The notes under the pieces: generated by a model
Told to the model about the DNA's origin: nothing
Databases searched by the model: none
Seen by the model: the letters and a program-made list of their open reading frames with translations, nothing else
Shown: positions 38,946 through 40,037 of the stretch, in pieces
Numbering within the stretch: position 1 is the first letter of the stretch
How the letters are laid out: every line of letters begins with the position of its first letter
NCBI GenBank assembly: GCA_018382295.1
Contig: JAGZQF010000027.1
Location: 1-40,037, forward strand
DNA length: 40,037 bases
Source: Collinsella sp.
Lineage (GTDB): Bacteria; Actinomycetota; Coriobacteriia; Coriobacteriales; Coriobacteriaceae
Direction: 5' to 3'
Made by a program: the position numbers and the translations under genes

Positions 38946-39809
38946 ATGGCATTTAACGTGAGCGCACTGGGGTTTGGCGACAACGTCGTCGACTGCTACG
39001 AGCATATCCACACAATGTATCCGGGTGGCAATGCGGTGAACTTTGCCGTGTATGCCAAGAAGTGCGGCGCCGCGCGCTCCGCGTATATGGGCATCTTTGG
39101 TAATGACGCTGCTGCTGAGCATGTGATTGCGAGTCTTGAGGATGAGGACGTTGAGCTTGCCAAGTGCAAGCAGCTCATCGGCGAGAACGGTGCGGCACGC
39201 GTGACCGTCGTTAACGGCGACCGTGTTTTCCTTGGCTCCAATGAGGGCGGCATCCGTGGTGATGCGCGCTATGTGCTCGATCGCTTTGACCTTGCGTACG
39301 TGAAGCAGTTCGACGTAGTCCACTCGGGCAACTATTGCTTTACCGAGCGTGAACTTCCCAAGTTGAAGGCCGCGGGCATCACGGTTTCGTTTGACTTCTC
39401 GGACGATTCGACCGACGAGTACTACGAGCAGATTGCTCCCTACGTTGACTTCGCGTTCTTTAGCGCGGCAGACGCCGCGAGTGAGGATGAGATTCGCGAG
39501 CGTCTGGCATGGGTGAGGAGCCTAGGTCCGCGTTTCGTATCGGCAACGGCTGGCGCTGAGGGCTGCATTGCCTATGATGGCGATCGTTATTACCGCCAAC
39601 TGGCTAAGCCGGTAACGGATATGAAGGACACCATGGGTGCGGGCGACTCATTCCTGACTTCGTTCCTGATGTGTTATCTCGATTCCGTCAAGCGTGGCGA
39701 GGATGGTGCCGAGGCCATCGAGCGTGCACTCGACTTTGCGGCGGGGTTTGCTTCGACCGTATGCGGCATGGAAGGCTCCTGGGGCCATGGAGTGCCGATT
39801 TCCGAATAG
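38946..39809 (+). CDS. frlD: PfkB-family sugar kinase, fructoselysine 6-kinase-like
   Basis: 287 residues. The N-terminus GFGDNVVDCYEHIHTMYPGG and following NAVNFAVYAKKCG, then SGNYCFTERE, FDFSDDSTDEYY and the catalytic GAGDSF (general base Asp) closely resemble FrlD, which phosphorylates fructoselysine. Closing GSWGHG is also FrlD-like. Its presence suggests use of Amadori products from food. The deglycase partner FrlB is not in the window. The ATG at 38946 has AGAGAGGGG upstream. Confidence 0.82.
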   Translation: MAFNVSALGFGDNVVDCYEHIHTMYPGGNAVNFAVYAKKCGAARSAYMGIFGNDAAAEHVIASLEDEDVELAKCKQLIGENGAARVTVVNGDRVFLGSNEGGIRGDARYVLDRFDLAYVKQFDVVHSGNYCFTERELPKLKAAGITVSFDFSDDSTDEYYEQIAPYVDFAFFSAADAASEDEIRERLAWVRSLGPRFVSATAGAEGCIAYDGDRYYRQLAKPVTDMKDTMGAGDSFLTSFLMCYLDSVKRGEDGAEAIERALDFAAGFASTVCGMEGSWGHGVPISE

Positions 39810-39815
39810 GTGAGC

Positions 39816-39850
39816 AGTCCCGGGGAGTCGAATTGTCGCCCCCCGGGACT
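39816..39850. repeat. Hairpin after frlD
   Basis: AGTCCCGGGG (39816-39825) and CCCCGGGACT (39841-39850) pair perfectly. There is no T run on either strand. Confidence 0.65.
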
Positions 39851-39879
39851 CCATGGACAAAAAATGCTAAATATGAGTA

Positions 39880-39900
39880 CTGTCACTAATTTAGTAACAG
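39880..39900. promoter_or_regulatory. 21-bp near-perfect palindrome between convergent genes
   Basis: CTGTCACTAA-T-TTAGTAACAG, one mismatch, centred on 39890. The size fits an operator of a GntR- or TetR-type regulator, but it lies between gene ends rather than before a start. Confidence 0.5.
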
Positions 39901-39931
39901 CGAAATTAAGCTATTGAGGGCCTAGTTGGGT

Positions 39932-39956
39932 GTCTGCGAGGGTCGCGCGCGCAGAC
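39932..39956. repeat. Hairpin GTCTGCG/CGCAGAC
   Basis: GTCTGCG (39932-39938) and CGCAGAC (39950-39956), 11-base loop. The rest of the 39810-40000 gap shows no gene. Confidence 0.5.
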
Positions 39957-40000
39957 GTGGTGTAAGAGTGTCCTGAGGTCCGTCGCTGCAAGTCCCGATG

Positions 40001-40037
40001 TTACTCCTTCTTGAGGCCGTGCTTCTCGACTATCTCG
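40001..40037 (-). CDS. C-terminal end of a minus-strand gene cut by the window edge
   Basis: Reads EIVEKHGLKKE-stop on the minus strand, the stop being TAA at 40001-40003. Codon use fits coding sequence, but 11 residues are too few to name a family. It converges on frlD. Confidence 0.4.
   Translation of the reverse strand, partial: EIVEKHGLKKE

Overview
The window reads as a chromosomal segment of a high-GC anaerobic actinobacterium of the class Coriobacteriia, most like Collinsella. The reasons are codon and base use, a class III (oxygen-sensitive) ribonucleotide reductase with its activase, and a FrlD-type fructoselysine kinase. That placement is an inference from gene content, not a database match. 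About 37 protein genes are supported, with two tRNAs, one decayed gene, one gene-end relic, one partial gene at the right edge, and many hairpins.

Layout. 1-2.4 kb: a GH13 alpha-glucosidase, then tRNA-Gly(GCC) and tRNA-Val(GAC). 2.6-6.2 kb: nrdD and nrdG behind a promoter with a clear NrdR box; the two genes are separated by two long inverted repeats. 6.2-7.9 kb: pterin/folate genes folE, an HD phosphohydrolase and folB. 7.9-9.8 kb, minus strand: a YgjP-type metallopeptidase and an M19 dipeptidase. 9.9-11.8 kb: an SlyD-like FKBP, a UreE-like protein and a Cof-type HAD phosphatase. 11.9-15.4 kb, minus strand: Fur family regulator, acylphosphatase, Gfo/Idh/MocA oxidoreductase, RNase HI and a LysR regulator. 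The LysR gene is divergent from metY (O-acetylhomoserine sulfhydrylase), whose leader carries a possible 17-codon uORF. 17.3-18.5 kb: a secreted protein and a small membrane protein.

18.6-23 kb: a ketopantoate-reductase-like gene (minus), an Fe-S aldo/keto reductase, a second Gfo/Idh/MocA oxidoreductase and a broken endonuclease IV gene. The last two are each preceded by a copy of one hairpin element whose stem bases covary. 23.1-26.3 kb: a complete polar amino acid ABC importer. 26.4-28.1 kb: flavodoxin and DUF3793 (minus), divergent from a small metal-binding HMA protein with a CsoR-like operator. 28.1-30.1 kb, minus strand: a Y-family DNA polymerase and a YolD-like partner behind a LexA box. 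30.2-32.7 kb: a truncated iron-alcohol-dehydrogenase-like gene and pgi.

32.8-36.2 kb is an island: a soluble TraG/VirD4-like ATPase, a ClpP-like protease and an unknown protein, all on the minus strand. It is bracketed by a 31-bp direct repeat of the last codons of pgi plus its terminator. The downstream copy still spells the pgi C-terminus, which suggests site-specific insertion into the 3' end of pgi. 36.5-39.8 kb: deoC, two HAD phosphatases and a FrlD-like sugar kinase; the last codons of another minus-strand gene lie at the right edge.

The observations most worth following are the pgi-end island, the covarying hairpin pair, the inverted duplication of the nrdD 3' end, the metY leader uORF, and the SlyD-like/UreE-like gene pair.
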